Both the position numbers and the translations under genes were made by a program. Below are positions 44,153-54,285 of a stretch of DNA of 64,000 nucleotides, one piece after another (position 1 is the stretch's first letter; the number at the start of each line of letters is the position of its first letter). The stretch comes from Ktedonobacteria bacterium brp13 (GTDB lineage: Bacteria > Chloroflexota > Ktedonobacteria > Ktedonobacterales > Ktedonobacteraceae): the NCBI GenBank assembly GCA_015099395.1, contig AP024096.1, forward strand, positions 4,154,001-4,218,000, written 5' to 3'. The notes under the pieces were generated by a model. The model was not told the origin of the DNA and made no database searches. It saw nothing but the letters and a program-made list of their open reading frames with translations.

Positions 44153-44467
44153 CTAACGAAACCATGCCTTATCATCTTGCACATGGATCAATGGGGGAAG
44201 GTCCTCAGGATAGACGTCTGCCATAAAACGCTTTCCGGTTTCATCAATAAAACGCAGCTTAAGTGCAGCAATAACGCCATATGCTTTATTCCAGGCATCA
44301 ACATTTTCTCCACTTAAAGGGCGTATTGCCAATTCTTTTTCAAAAAGAGGACGTATCTGTTCAAATGCCGGTTGGGCTTCAAAGTGGCAATATACCCAGG
44401 GAAAGTCAGAGTCATAGGAGTCTAGTGTGCCCAGGAGTTGATCCTCCTGCATAAGAAAATAACGCAT
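44153..44467 (-). CDS. Hypothetical protein, second gene with the MFS transporter
   Basis: The start at 44467 (MRYFLMQEDQLLGTLDSYDSD) is chosen for GAGGAGG before it. The 104-residue soluble protein is rich in acidic and aromatic residues. I do not recognise the family. It begins 19 bases after the MFS gene on the same strand, so the two are probably co-transcribed. Confidence 0.65.
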   Translation of the reverse strand: MRYFLMQEDQLLGTLDSYDSDFPWVYCHFEAQPAFEQIRPLFEKELAIRPLSGENVDAWNKAYGVIAALKLRFIDETGKRFMADVYPEDLPPLIHVQDDKAWFR

Positions 44468-44486
44468 GTTAGCCTCCTCAATGTAT

Positions 44487-45803
44487 TTACTCATTGAATA
44501 TGTTCTCTATAGTTGAAATACTCTCTTCCACTACAATTTCTTTCTGTGCGGCACGCAGGGTGTGTACAGGCAGCCAGCGCTCAAGCAACACCACACACAG
44601 AGACGCCAGCACCATCAAGACGATCAGGAAGATCCAGAAAAAGGTTGTATTGAACGTCAAGAGAAAGGTAAAGGTGACCGGAGCCAGCGTAAATGCTAGC
44701 GAGCCACACAGACCAAAGATCGCCATATAGCGTCCTCGTGCCCGCTCTGGTGCCAGGGCAAGACCGAGACTGGATGAAGCAGGCGATAAAAACATCTCAG
44801 CCAGCGTATAGATGATCATACTGACAACCAGAACAGGTAACTGTGCAACCTGGGGCACCAGCAGCACGCTCGCAAAGAGCAGGTACGAGAAGGCATAGCT
44901 CAAGCCACCTGCGACAATGCCACGTGTCCGGCGAAAGCGCGTCAGCACATGCATCAGAGGCACCTGCAAGACAACTACCATTATCGTATTCAGCGTAAAG
45001 AGCAGGCTAAACTCCCACGCCGGTGCATGCAGATTGTCGACGAGAAACGGCGATAAGGCCACTTCAAGCACCGCGTAGTTCAAAAAGAGGATGGCCTGCG
45101 TAACAATAAAGCTGAGAAAAGGCAGGTCACGCAGCACCGTCAGATAGCTCACACGCTCCTCAATATGCTCAACAGCGTTTAGCACATGCCGCTGAACCGG
45201 GATAGCCAGCACAAGCGCGCCCGTAAGGAGATAGCCAGACGCGCTTGAGAGCAGCAGCCAGGTGTACGATGCGGTGCCACCAATACTGGCAACCCAGCCC
45301 GCCAACAGGACACCAATACTCAAACCCAGATTCATAGCCGAGCGATTGAACCCAAACCACCAGTCTCGATCCTCGAGCGGAAAGATATCAGCGATAAAGG
45401 TGGTACTCGCTGGATTGCTCAAAGCATAGGAACCCGAGATCAGCATGGCTCCAACCAGAAAAAGGAGAAAGGAGTGGGCAACCAGATAGACAAGCGACCC
45501 ACCACCCAGCATGGCAAAACTGATTACGAAAAGCAGCCGTGCCCCAAAGCGATCAACCAGACTGCCCGCGGCAGGCGCGATCAGTAAGCCAAAGATACCC
45601 GCAGCTGTCAGACCAGAGCCAACAAGCGGTAAAGGCAAGCCAACCACGAGGTGGAAATACAGTAGAGAGAAGGGCAGCCACAGACCACGTCCGATCGCTG
45701 CCACCAGAGTGGAAGCCGCGTACAACTTCGCTCCACGCACAGCGTGCGGCGGCGTCAGCAGGGGCTTCAATCTTGCAGCAACGCTCTGCAAAGAAGTGTC
45801 CAT
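44487..45803 (-). CDS. MFS transporter
   Basis: The start at 45803 (MDTSLQSVAARLKPLL) gives 438 residues with 12 predicted helices and the A-like motif GSLVDRFGARLLFVIS after helix 2, matched by a second-half motif (LTRFRRTRGIVAGGL). This is a drug- or metabolite-efflux type of the major facilitator superfamily; the substrate is unknown. The upstream in-frame extension to 45890 has no better ribosome-binding site and is not needed. Confidence 0.85.
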   Translation of the reverse strand: MDTSLQSVAARLKPLLTPPHAVRGAKLYAASTLVAAIGRGLWLPFSLLYFHLVVGLPLPLVGSGLTAAGIFGLLIAPAAGSLVDRFGARLLFVISFAMLGGGSLVYLVAHSFLLFLVGAMLISGSYALSNPASTTFIADIFPLEDRDWWFGFNRSAMNLGLSIGVLLAGWVASIGGTASYTWLLLSSASGYLLTGALVLAIPVQRHVLNAVEHIEERVSYLTVLRDLPFLSFIVTQAILFLNYAVLEVALSPFLVDNLHAPAWEFSLLFTLNTIMVVVLQVPLMHVLTRFRRTRGIVAGGLSYAFSYLLFASVLLVPQVAQLPVLVVSMIIYTLAEMFLSPASSSLGLALAPERARGRYMAIFGLCGSLAFTLAPVTFTFLLTFNTTFFWIFLIVLMVLASLCVVLLERWLPVHTLRAAQKEIVVEESISTIENIFNE

Positions 45804-46135
45804 AAAAAATAACTTTCTAAAATAATTTCTCTTGTATAGAGCATAAAAAACCGAGCGCACAAAACATCCCCAAACACCAGTCAGGCTCAATAGGCCAACC
45901 TGCTACAATGGAGGGCAGATTGGGTAGCTGGAACTTTTCCAGGAAGCTCAAACGGCAGATAGCAAACCGGGGCGATAAGAAACGTTGCGCCTGACGCTTC
46001 AAATAATCATCATAGAGCAAATATACTATAACGGTTACATATTTTTCAAGGTACAAAACAGACACAGAGGGCATCTGGTGCGTACCCTGCCAGCGCGTAT
46101 CGTCAGAGAAGAAGCTTTTTGCCTATAAGCAAGGA
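45804..46135. other. Intergenic region, nothing recognised
   Basis: Short frames on both strands show no family features. It holds the MFS leader and ends in IS6 type-2 debris. Confidence 0.35.
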
Positions 46136-46312
46136 GAAATTGAGCAACGGAACGTCCGATAGCCGAGCGTGTCTTCTGGGCTTGTTCTTTGGTTGTGGTT
46201 GAGGCGCAGTGTGGGCAATGCATGAATCACTCCTTCTCCAATAGGGAATGGTTCCCATTATACCTCGCAAACGATCTCCAGGACAAGCCTCTCTCTGAGT
46301 TCTGACAGAACC
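46136..46312 (-). mobile_element. 5' end of a type-2 IS6 element (end, promoter, zinc-knuckle start)
   Basis: From the outer end at 46312-46299 (GGTTCTGTCAGAAC on the minus strand) come a TATAAT-like box, GAAGGAG and the start MHCPHCASTTTKEQ at 46223. A shifted frame then reads TLGYRTFRCS before the copy breaks off. This supplies the piece missing from the element at 20188-21028. Confidence 0.65.
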
Positions 46313-46498
46313 GGTTTGCTGCCGATGAGTTTTCATGATCTCCGACATACGATCGCAACGCTGTTACTCTTCATGGGGACTCATCCAAAGATGGTGCAAG
46401 AATTACTTGGGCATAGCACCATCATGGTCGCGCTTGAAATCTACTCGCATATCTTGCCACCGCTTCAAGAAGATACAATGCACAAGTTACATGCCTGA
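46313..46498 (+). pseudogene. C-terminal fragment of a tyrosine recombinase
   Basis: The residues LPMSFHDLRHTIATLL, LGHSTIMV and YSHILPPLQEDTMHKL match the end of the recombinase at 21029-21997. It ends at a TGA in place of the Trp codon in HAWLTD. It abuts the IS6 type-2 end directly. Confidence 0.8.
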
Positions 46499-46511
46499 TT
46501 GACGGATAGTG

Positions 46512-46738
46512 GGAATAGGGCACCAGGGCAACCATTATTCTGATTGCAGGGTTCCTGCGTCACAGCATTCGGCCAGGTAAAGGTCAGTTTGCCCTGAAAG
46601 CCATAATCACCAAACAGCACATCGGTGATACCCTCGCCTTCAGTTGAGCCGACCCACGCGGAGACGAATGCGGAGGATTGATTCAACTGGGTGCTGATGA
46701 TTATCGGACGTCCGGAGAACGACAAAACGATACACCTG
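46512..46738 (-). pseudogene. Fragment of a GH3 beta-glucosidase C-terminal domain
   Basis: On the minus strand SGRPIIISTQLNQSSAFV, GSTEGEGITDVLFGDYGFQGKL and FTWPNAV match the C-terminal domain of ExoP/BglX-like beta-glucosidases. Both ends are missing. Confidence 0.75.
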
Positions 46739-46803
46739 TTGACACTGGATACTTGAAAATGGCAAAAAATCTGGGTACGATTGATGCAGCAATCTATCTC
46801 ATC

Positions 46804-47203
46804 ATGTTGGGGGGTAACGCGGCACCGAAACGTAAGCGCATCTAGCGAGAACATACTGAAGACTGGCAGGCCATTCGGCAATATACGCTCTAGCCGGAGC
46901 AGACAGCGTATGAACTTTTGCGCCCTATCGTACTCTACGGAGATCCTGCCATTCAGCGAGCCAAAGAAACAGGCGAGGCTCGCAACACGCTTGAGCGGAA
47001 ATCCGACGATTTTGACGACCAGGGGATGGTCAGCCTGTTTGCTTCCAAACCATGCAAACAAGCTGAGGCTTGGAGTCTGCCACCTGAGATGCGCCAGTTG
47101 ATTGTAGACCTGCGCGTGGAATTGCCGAGTATGTCTCTACGCGAAATCGCTGATATTTGTGAGATTCGCTTTAATAGAAAACCCTCGCATCATACAGGAG
47201 TCA
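46804..47203 (+). pseudogene. N-terminal fragment of an integrase-core transposase
   Basis: The frame from 46804 reads MLGGNAAPKRKR, then (through two in-frame stops) REHTEDWQAIRQY, LLRPIVLYGDPAIQRAKETG, MVSLFASKP and a helix-turn-helix-like SMSLREIADICEIRF. It resembles the DNA-binding front part of IS481/IS3-type transposases in Ktedonobacteria. The catalytic core is absent and the esterase gene starts directly after. Confidence 0.6.
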
Positions 47204-47206
47204 CAC

Positions 47207-48168
47207 ATGGACATCACAACGACAATGGATTCCGAACTGAGAGTGGCGTATGAACAATTTCCGTCTAATGCTATCCCTCAGAACACGAATGAGTTTGTCG
47301 CTTTTCGTAAAGCGCAAGATGAAGAGCTTGCGCAAATGAATGAATTGCCCAAGAATGAGCATGTCGTCATCGAAGAACGGGTGGTGCCGCCTACACTTAC
47401 GACGCCGGAGGTTCCCGTTCGTATCTACACGCCGATGTCTCGAACCGGTCTTCTCCCTGCACTTTTGTGGACTCATGGAGGTGGCTTTTTCGCCGGAAAC
47501 TCGGCAATGGACGATCCTCTGCTGTGTCGTTTCGTTGAGGAAGTCGAATGTATCGTGGTTTCGGTAGAGTATCGGTTAGCCCCCGAACACCCCTTCCCGG
47601 CAGGAATTGACGATTGCTATGCAGCTCTCACCTGGCTAGCTACCAACGCTCAGGAACTGGGCGTGAATCGTGACCGTCTGGCGATAGCAGGCAATAGCGC
47701 GGGGGGTGGCACCTCCGCCGCAGTTGCCCTCATGGCTCGTGACCGTGGTGAAGTGAACCTCTGCTTCCAGATGCCGCTCTACGCTTGCCTCGACGACCGA
47801 CATATCACCTCTTCCAGCCACGAGATCACCGATGCACGAACATGGTCTCGTGAAATCTCATTACAAAGTTGGGCAGCCTATTTAGGGACCGATTCCAAAG
47901 ACGACGTGTCGCCCTACGCCGCCCCCAACCGTGCCAGCAATCTCGCAGGTCTCCCCCCAACGTATATGATGGTCGGTGATCACGACTTGCTGCGCGATGA
48001 GAATATCGCGTACGCCAATCGTCTGATGCAAGCCGGGTGCCAACTGAACTCCATGTCTATCCAGGGGCTTTTCATGCTTTTGAGATATTAGTGCCGAACT
48101 CTCGCATTGGCCAGCGAGCCGCTACAGAGTATGTTACGGCTCTTAAGCAAGCACTCAACTCGAAATAA
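47207..48168 (+). pseudogene. Alpha/beta hydrolase (HSL/GDXG-type esterase), frameshifted near the end
   Basis: The start at 47207 (MDITTTMDSEL) follows AGGAGTCACAC. The oxyanion loop HGGGF, the nucleophile motif GNSAGGG and the acid motif GDHDLL are intact. Near 48060 a one-base loss takes the frame to a stop at 48091. The catalytic His (PGAFHAFE) and the last 35 residues lie in the next frame and run to 48168. As read, the product cannot have a complete triad. A sequencing error is possible. Confidence 0.82.
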
Positions 48169-48358
48169 TCATAAAAAAGAAAAACCCACATTCCGCAGTG
48201 AAATTTTAATTTGGCTTCCCAGGCTGTTTCAAAACGCAGAGATGAAGAGCATCTCTGCAATATAACTTGGCCTGTAGCTTGAATCTAAAAAATCAGGTGC
48301 GGAATGTCAGTACTAAGGAACTCTCAAAAAATAAATCATCCCGGAAGGGTAGCTCCCA
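48169..48358. repeat. Spacer with a 10-bp inverted repeat
   Basis: ACATTCCGCA (48188-48197) and TGCGGAATGT (48298-48307) bracket 100 bases with no coding. It may be an end of the ISAzo13-type element next to it; the start of this sequence recurs near 57802 (GACATTCCG). Confidence 0.35.
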
Positions 48359-48868
48359 CTAACTCGGGGTCGATAGTGGCGTGATACTCTCAGCCAGAAC
48401 AGGCTTACGAGGACGACCTCGTGGCCGTTTTGGCTGAGTTGGATCAGGAAGCGGCCTTGTGCGAGGACGTCCTCTTTGCCGCTTCTGAGACGTTGACTTC
48501 TCTTGCACGAACGGATGAGATTGCGGCTCTGTTGGCAGAGAAGAGGGAATATCGACGCACCATTTTTCTAAGGAAGGCCATCGCTGGAGATGGGTTTCCA
48601 CCACCTGCATGGCTTCTTTGGTCAGCTTTACCCCAGTCTGATAGGCGTTCGTGACCAATGCAACAACCGGATGCTTCCCTTTCCACGTCATCGTTTGAGC
48701 AAAGTGGATGATGGCATCCACTGAGTCGAGCAAGGCTCCATTCCAGTGGTGCTCCAAATGCCCCAACAGCGTTCAACCGCATTGTATTTACTATGGTAGG
48801 GCGGATAATACGCCAAACGGACGGTGATCTGATATGTTTGTGTAAATTCGAGCAAACGCTGGATAAAC
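48359..48868 (-). pseudogene. C-terminal part of an ISAzo13-family transposase
   Basis: RLAYYPPYHSKYNAVERCWG and, after a one-base shift, LEHHWNGALLDSVDAIIHFA match the end of ISAzo13-type transposases, including the catalytic Glu in ERCWG. The C-terminus adds basic AT-hook-like RGRPRTR and RGRPRKP motifs. IS6 copy 4 cuts it at 48868. Confidence 0.75.
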
Positions 48869-49715
48869 GGTTGTGTTGCAAAAACGAGGAAGAAAAAAAC
48901 TGAACGTGAGCGACCTTCTTCAATTTTCCTAGACAACCACTCCAAAGAGTTTGGCGACCAGTGCGACCTGCCCACTTACATCCCCTTTATCCACCCCTTG
49001 TACTTGTCCTTTGCGTATCATGTTCATCACCTCGAATCCTTGTAAGGTTCGCCATGCTGTCTTGAACGAGAAAAAGCCCATTCCAGGTTTCGTCAACCGT
49101 TGGGGAACGGTTGGATGAACCGATGATCTTGCTCGATGAGATTGTTGAGGTATTTCACCTGTCTCAGTTCAACCTTCTCGGGAAGTATCCCGATGGCTTT
49201 CAAGTCAGTCATCGCTTTGGGATACGCAGCGTTTTTGTCCACGTTGATGACTCGTGGTTCCCTGGTGTGGGAAGCGGCGAGCGTTTTCAGAAAGAACTGC
49301 TTGGCTGCTTGTGCATCCCTCGTCGGACTGAAGAAGAAGTCAAGCGTGTTTCTCTGCGAATCGACTGCTCGATAGAGATGCACCCATTCCTTTTTCACTT
49401 TGATAGATGTCTCATCGACGCGCCAGGAATCGGTGGTGGGCTTCAAATGAGGACGGCAACGCCGATCAAGTTCGGGTGCATAGTGCTGAACCCAACGAGA
49501 GATGGTCGTATGATCGACATGCAGCCCGCGCTCAAGCATCATCTCCTCCAGATCGCGGTAGCTGAGTGCATACCGCAGGTACCAACGCACACAGAGGAGG
49601 ATGATATCGGCCTGGAAATGGCGCCATTTGAACGGATTCTGCTCGATCATGATGAGTCCTCTTTTCCTCTTTTCTCTCAACTTTAGCAGATCAGTTTACT
49701 TCTTGCAACACAACC
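48869..49715 (-). mobile_element. IS6-family insertion sequence, copy 4
   Basis: The ends are GGTTGTGTTGCAA (48869-) and TTGCAACACAACC (-49715). It is 847 bp, without a target duplication. It belongs to the shorter-transposase subgroup with copies 3 and 5. Confidence 0.88.
48929..49650 (-). pseudogene. IS6-family transposase, same frameshift
   Basis: The start MIEQNPFKWRHF at 49650 follows AGAGGAC. The core motifs VDETSIKVKKEW, NVDKNAAYPK and LIEQDHRF are intact. The frame stops after QPFPNG because of the palindromic insertion at 49094-49113; the tail continues to 48929 in another frame. Confidence 0.85.
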
Positions 49716-49929
49716 CAAATTACCAGATGGGTCAACGGAAGAAAAAGTGACGGCAGCAGCCTTGTCTTTCCACATTGTTCCTTGGCAATTTTTGCAACAG
49801 AACCGTGCCAGACTCCAATAAGTGTCAACCACACTCAAGATATGAGCGTGTTTTTTTATGAGCGTATTTTTATGTGTGCATGAGTCAAGCAATAAACTGG
49901 AAACCAACATCCAGGGAGAGGAACATATC

Positions 49930-50295
49930 GTGATTGAGGTATTACCGCGAAGTTCTGACAACATCCTTGGTCTGAAGTTGTCGGGCATTATTCATCACCA
50001 GGATTACCAGAGAATTTTCCCGATCTTTGAAAGAACGCGAGAAGCACATGGGAAGCTGCGGCTCCTCTTAAATTACGATGACTTTGCCGGGTGGGATACG
50101 CATGGACTCTGGGATGACATGCGTTTTAATACGAAGTACAGGCATACAGTTGAACGTATTGCGATCGTCGGAGGTGATGATGAAGAATCATGGCCGCGTT
50201 TTACTGTACCAAAGAAGTATTTTGCTCCTCAGGAAATGGATGCCGCTTGGGACTGGCTGCATTCAGCATTCATAATTGATCCATGTGAATATTGA
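49930..50295 (+). CDS. SpoIIAA-like (STAS-fold) protein
   Basis: The GTG at 49930 is chosen over an earlier ATG because GGAGAGGAAC lies just before it and the 121-residue product has the family length. It starts VIEVLPRSSDNILGLKLSG and continues with LRLLLNYDDFAGWD and RIAIVGGDDEESW, the pattern of the SpoIIAA-like family. Members are small cytosolic proteins with a lipid-binding or anti-sigma-antagonist-like fold and mostly unknown roles. IS6 copy 4 lies upstream. Confidence 0.8.
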   Translation: MIEVLPRSSDNILGLKLSGIIHHQDYQRIFPIFERTREAHGKLRLLLNYDDFAGWDTHGLWDDMRFNTKYRHTVERIAIVGGDDEESWPRFTVPKKYFAPQEMDAAWDWLHSAFIIDPCEY

Positions 50296-50501
50296 TCCGT
50301 CTATGCCGTCAGTCTATGTTCCTTCATTCCAGGGCTTTCCAATTCTCAAAATCCGTGAGAACCATTGGTAAGTAAGAGCTTGATGGCTTGTTCGGGATGG
50401 GCATTGATGATGCGGATCTGTTTTGGCACGTGGTAATTTGCGCGAAGAGTGAGCACTTTTTGAGCCTTTTGGGTTAGCACTTGTGCCCTTTGCCAGAATA
50501 A
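50296..50501. other. Intergenic remnant on the far side of a MITE
   Basis: A minus-strand frame (KVLTLRANYHVPKQIRIINA) is open up to the inverted-repeat element but has no recognised family. It may be debris. Confidence 0.3.
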
Positions 50502-50638
50502 TTGAATCTTACGCAAGTTTGCTGATTCAAGCAACGGATCAGATACGGTCGAAAAAGCCGTTTGGCTTGCGGAGCACATCGACACGTTTCCAATGGAAGT
50601 GTTTCTTTCCACTATCAGCAAACTTGCGTAAGATTCAA
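50502..50638. mobile_element. 137-bp MITE-like element with perfect 25-bp inverted repeats
   Basis: TTGAATCTTACGCAAGTTTG (start of 50502-50526) is mirrored exactly at 50614-50638 over 25 bases. There is no coding inside. It interrupts a HAD-family gene. The flanks extend the pairing loosely (ATAA/TTAT). Confidence 0.75.
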
Positions 50639-50856
50639 GTTATGCGCCAAACAACAAGGTTCTCTTCGATGCTCGTGAATGTCCCATTAGAACGCTGTGT
50701 ATACGTACCGTCTCCCCATAACGGCGAAAAGTTGGAGAGGGGGATCTGTAGAATGTCTGCCATCGCGACGACTGCTGCGTCATGTGCGTTCATAGAAAAA
50801 ACATCGACCAGCGTCCCAAATAAATCAAAAATGAGTGCTTTATAGCGTAAATCCAT
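50639..50856 (-). pseudogene. HAD-superfamily hydrolase, truncated after 72 residues
   Basis: The start at 50856 (MDLRYKALIFDLFGTLVD) follows AAGGGAG and has the catalytic DxxGT motif. The frame is sound to ENLVVWRI, then runs into the inverted-repeat element. The core and cap domains are not found beyond it. Confidence 0.75.
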
Positions 50857-51322
50857 CAGGAAAAACTCCCTTTGATCTCTTCGCACAGAAATTTTTATGG
50901 TTATGCGTAAGTTTACCTGCACAATAACGAGGAAATCAAGAGGTTCTCCTGGTATTCTGGCGAAAATGTTGTGTCCTTCTGGAAAGTTGTCGTTTCGCGC
51001 ACTCACCTTCAGCAAAATCGTTGTCACATCACTCTTGCCCTTTTGTAACACTTTATCTCTGCTCAGATTAGTATAGGTTTCCGCCTAATTACACAAGGGC
51101 TTTTTTGAATCTGCACTAGTTGACCAATAGTAACTCTTCAAGCAGTCAATAGAGCTGTCAGATTCACGGCAAAGGGAGCTGTGTTTTGAGATGAGATAGA
51201 CAGCATCCCCCTTCTCAAGCGGGTTCTTCTTGCTGTGCTTTTGGGTGGGAGAAAAATTGAGTATCTAACTATATAGAAAAAGTAAAAAAGGCCTAAGAGA
51301 GCTTCGGAGGCTGGTTGAGGGC
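50857..51322. repeat. Intergenic region with integrase tail repeat copy 3
   Basis: Bases 51113-51276 match the recombinase tail (closest to copy 2), ending GAGTATCTAACTATATAG. Only the last few codons of a recombinase precede it. Bases 50857-51112 hold no recognised gene. Confidence 0.6.
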
Positions 51323-51692
<370 letters not shown>

Positions 51693-51779
51693 ATGAACTG
51701 CCCCCATTGCGCTGCAACTGATACCAAGAAGCGGACGAAGAAAACCAAACTTGGGTATCTCACATTCGTGTGTTGCTAG
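51693..51779 (+). pseudogene. N-terminal zinc-knuckle fragment of a type-2 IS6 transposase
   Basis: The 28 codons MNCPHCAATDTKKRTK... to LGYLTFVC match the start at 46223 and precede a stop. AAAGGAATG stands before the ATG. The remainder of the gene is missing. Confidence 0.65.
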
Positions 51780-52800
51780 CCACACTGAAGCGTATAGGCT
51801 ATGGGCCAACCGGGGCAGCGACGACAGACAAACAGGTAAATATTGCCTGCATCTCCCAGCATAATCCCTGCGTCATCGCTTGTGTCCTGACCATCTTGCA
51901 GAGGCACACCATGCGCGAGGGGCGGTTCCTCCAGAGGTCTCCACCTGCGGAAAGACTCCCCATCCCACTCCCAACTTGCTACCGTTAGTAAATGCTCCAT
52001 CTCTTGCTGACAGGAAGGACAGGGGGGAGCCAGGGGTCCTGAATCCAATCTACATTATCGCCAATCTTCATACCCGGAGCTGCACCCAGATGGGAGCCGT
52101 ATCCGTATATGTAGCCTTGAGCGGCCTCTGTCTCCTCCCAGCTCCAGATGCGGTACTGCAACTCTTTGGGAAGCGCGAAGATGTCTGGATAGTCTTGAGT
52201 ACGTTCCGGGATAAACTGGCAGACCTGCGGCATATAATCAGGATTGAAGATGGCGGGTACTGGCTGCTCCTTCAGGACCTCAGAAATGGTGCTGCTCTGT
52301 CTCCAATACACGCGGCATTCGGGCCCACGGTAGGAGTATTCTTCATGGTCATGGTCTCGTGGACACCAGAGCAATTGAAAGAGATCACAACCTTCTGGAA
52401 AGCCAAGTTCGGGGACATCAGCAGCTCGCAACTGGATGACCCCAACATAGGCTCCATGTGGCTGGCCCGTGGGCATTGGGTCAGGTCCCCTGGACAGGGA
52501 ACCATTCACATACCACCCTCTGTTGCGCTCATTCACTGGACCCCAGGTCCCCGCCTCCCCGCGCAGCAATTCTGCATCCTGTCTGCGTCGAGGTTCAGTC
52601 TGGGCATGACCAACCGAACACATCGGCCAGGGTTCGTTGGCGGGCCAGAGAAACGTGCCGCCCACCTTGCTTTCACCTGGTCCAGGTTCAGGGCCTCGAC
52701 GTGGGTGCAGGCGTACAGCTCGGCGGGCCAGGGGAGCTAATTCAGGAAAGAAGGCGGTGATATCAAGGGGTGGGGGTGGCGTTGTTCTCTTCTGCATCAT
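51776..52800 (-). pseudogene. DUF1963 (YwqG-like) protein with one frameshift
   Basis: The first 250 codons include HPRRGPEPGPGESKVGGTFLWP, VIQLRAADVPELGFPEG, LFQLLWCP and DNVDWIQDPWLPP in order. Near 52035 the frame is lost; CPSCQQEMEHLLTVASWEWDG, then MLGDAGNIYLFVCRRCPGWP, follow in another frame to 51776. Together they make a full DUF1963 protein (about 340 residues), a family of unknown function found with polymorphic toxin and stress genes. CAGGAG precedes the start. Confidence 0.75.
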
Positions 52801-52818
52801 GTTCCAACTCCTGATTGT

Positions 52819-53037
52819 TTAAAATACCCCATCGGGGCGAACGCCGAAGGCGCGAGCTGTTAGGCCAGGAACATGCACATCCAGACGGGGCAAGCAATTG
52901 AACCAATATGTATCTGGAACAAGCGTACCATATCGCGAGAGCAGAGGCAAGGAAATAGAGGGAAAGTTTTTAGGCTCAACTCTGCCAAACATATTACCAA
53001 CCAGGGCCACCGGTACTTCCATTGTAAATCCCAACAT
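52819..53037 (-). CDS. Hypothetical protein upstream of the DUF1963 gene
   Basis: The frame of 72 codons (MLGFTMEVPVALVGNMFGRV... SRYGTLVPDTYWFN...) ends 18 bases before the DUF1963 start on the same strand, with natural-looking composition. A stop directly precedes its ATG. It may be the C-terminal part of a larger broken gene. The family is not recognised, and an opposing plus-strand frame overlaps it. Confidence 0.35.
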   Translation of the reverse strand: MLGFTMEVPVALVGNMFGRVEPKNFPSISLPLLSRYGTLVPDTYWFNCLPRLDVHVPGLTARAFGVRPDGVF

Positions 53038-53099
53038 TCAGAGGGCGGAATCGGCATAGGTATCCGGGCGAACAAAGAGCCAAAGGGAAAGCTCCTCAG

Positions 53100-53397
53100 C
53101 TTACGATGGCCCGCAGAGTTATGCAGATTTCTCCCGCTGAATCTTGAGATTTACACTCTTTTCCAAGGAGGAGACTATATACTGTCAGCAATCCATTCCC
53201 AGAAAACGTCACGGATGACGCCTTTTTTGCCCAATTTGAGTGCGCACCCCTTTCAAGCATCATACGACGAGGTGTCCACCGTCTCTCTCTTCTTCAAGGG
53301 GATTCCGTCGGGCGTTCGGCCCGAAGACAATGAAGCTGGCACAAGAGAGAGTCTAGAGAAACTGGCCCGCTATGTCGAACAGGAGGTTGGCCGATAA
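53100..53397 (+). CDS. Hypothetical frame, start uncertain
   Basis: The last 95 codons of a longer plus-strand frame read like protein (FQASYDEVSTVSLFFKGIPS, then a helix ESLEKLARYVEQEV) and follow AAGGAGGAG at 53165, but no family is recognised and no ATG fits that ribosome-binding site well. It could be remnant coding. Bases 53398-53576 show nothing. Confidence 0.3.
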
Positions 53398-53576
53398 AAG
53401 CGGGTCCGAAATCGAATGGAGAGCGTGACCTACTCACCCTCTCCATCAAAAGTTGACTTCCTCATCCCGGACGCCTTCCTCGAAAGAAGCCAGATGGAAA
53501 GCAGCTTGACAGAAAACGTGTGTACCAGTGCTCAAGATTGAGGGCAATTTCCCATGTTTGAGTGTAAATTTTGGAA

Positions 53577-53821
53577 TTAAGCTGTTGATCTGGTCTCTTT
53601 GATATACCGATACAATGTAGCGCGGGAGATCCCAAGAGCCGCACAGATTTCTGGAATGGAATGACTGTGATCGTCAAACATCTGTCGAGCTAGTGCCACT
53701 TTCCCATTGGTTTTGAGTTTCCTGAGTCGCCCACCTACCTGCCCCTGGCTCTCGCCGCCGCTAATCCTACATTCGTGCGCTCACGAATGAGGTCACGCTT
53801 AAATTCGGCCAACGGAGACAT
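53577..53821 (-). pseudogene. C-terminal fragment of a serine recombinase (resolvase/invertase)
   Basis: On the minus strand MSPLAEFKRDLIRERTNVGL and, after a shift near 53740, GGRLRKLKTNGKVALARQMFD with the helix-turn-helix PEICAALGISRATLYRYIK match the end of Pin/Hin-like recombinases. The catalytic N-terminal domain is absent. Confidence 0.8.
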
Positions 53822-53850
53822 GGCAAATTGAGAAAAGGTCAGTCAGTCAC

Positions 53851-54189
53851 TTAGGCAGCAATCTCGATGGTAAATCCGCCCGGTGCTTGAACATAAAATG
53901 TCCAGGCATGACTGCGTTGCGGCGGCTGCACATCAAATCCGTCATCTTTCAATTGCTGATATATCTCGTTCACACGTTGTTCGCTCTTTTGACCAAAGCC
54001 GATGTGAAAGTGTGCAGGATAGGTGATATTCGCGGCTTTCATCAAAGTCAGGACCAGGCCGTCATCATCGAAGAGCGCGCAAAAGCTCTTCTTACCGCCA
54101 GGCTGTTTGCGTAATCCGAAATACTTTTCGAGAAAATCTGTTGCTGCTGGGACATCGGTGACGCTCAGATTGAGATGGTTCAGTTTCAT
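53851..54189 (-). CDS. VOC-superfamily protein (glyoxalase/dioxygenase fold)
   Basis: The 112-residue protein (MKLNHLNLSVTDVPAATDFLEKYFG) has the paired beta-alpha-beta-beta-beta modules of the VOC fold. Putative metal ligands are His4 and Glu near the end (GGFTIEIAA), with HFHIGF in the middle. The reaction is unknown; lyase, dioxygenase or antibiotic-binding roles are possible. AAGGAGAGTG precedes the start. A double MerR regulator lies directly upstream on the same strand. Confidence 0.82.
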   Translation of the reverse strand: MKLNHLNLSVTDVPAATDFLEKYFGLRKQPGGKKSFCALFDDDGLVLTLMKAANITYPAHFHIGFGQKSEQRVNEIYQQLKDDGFDVQPPQRSHAWTFYVQAPGGFTIEIAA

Positions 54190-54285
54190 GGACACTCTCC
54201 TTATGAACTAGCAAATGGCTCTTTCCAACAGTTCCATTTTAAAAGGCTGGTGCATAAGTGGAGGGTTCGAGGAAGCGGAAGCTTC

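Noticed and set aside
52873..53397. 174-codon plus-strand frame as one gene
   Set aside because: Its first half is antisense of a frame that fits better as the neighbour of the DUF1963 gene; only the part after about 53100 is kept, with low confidence.
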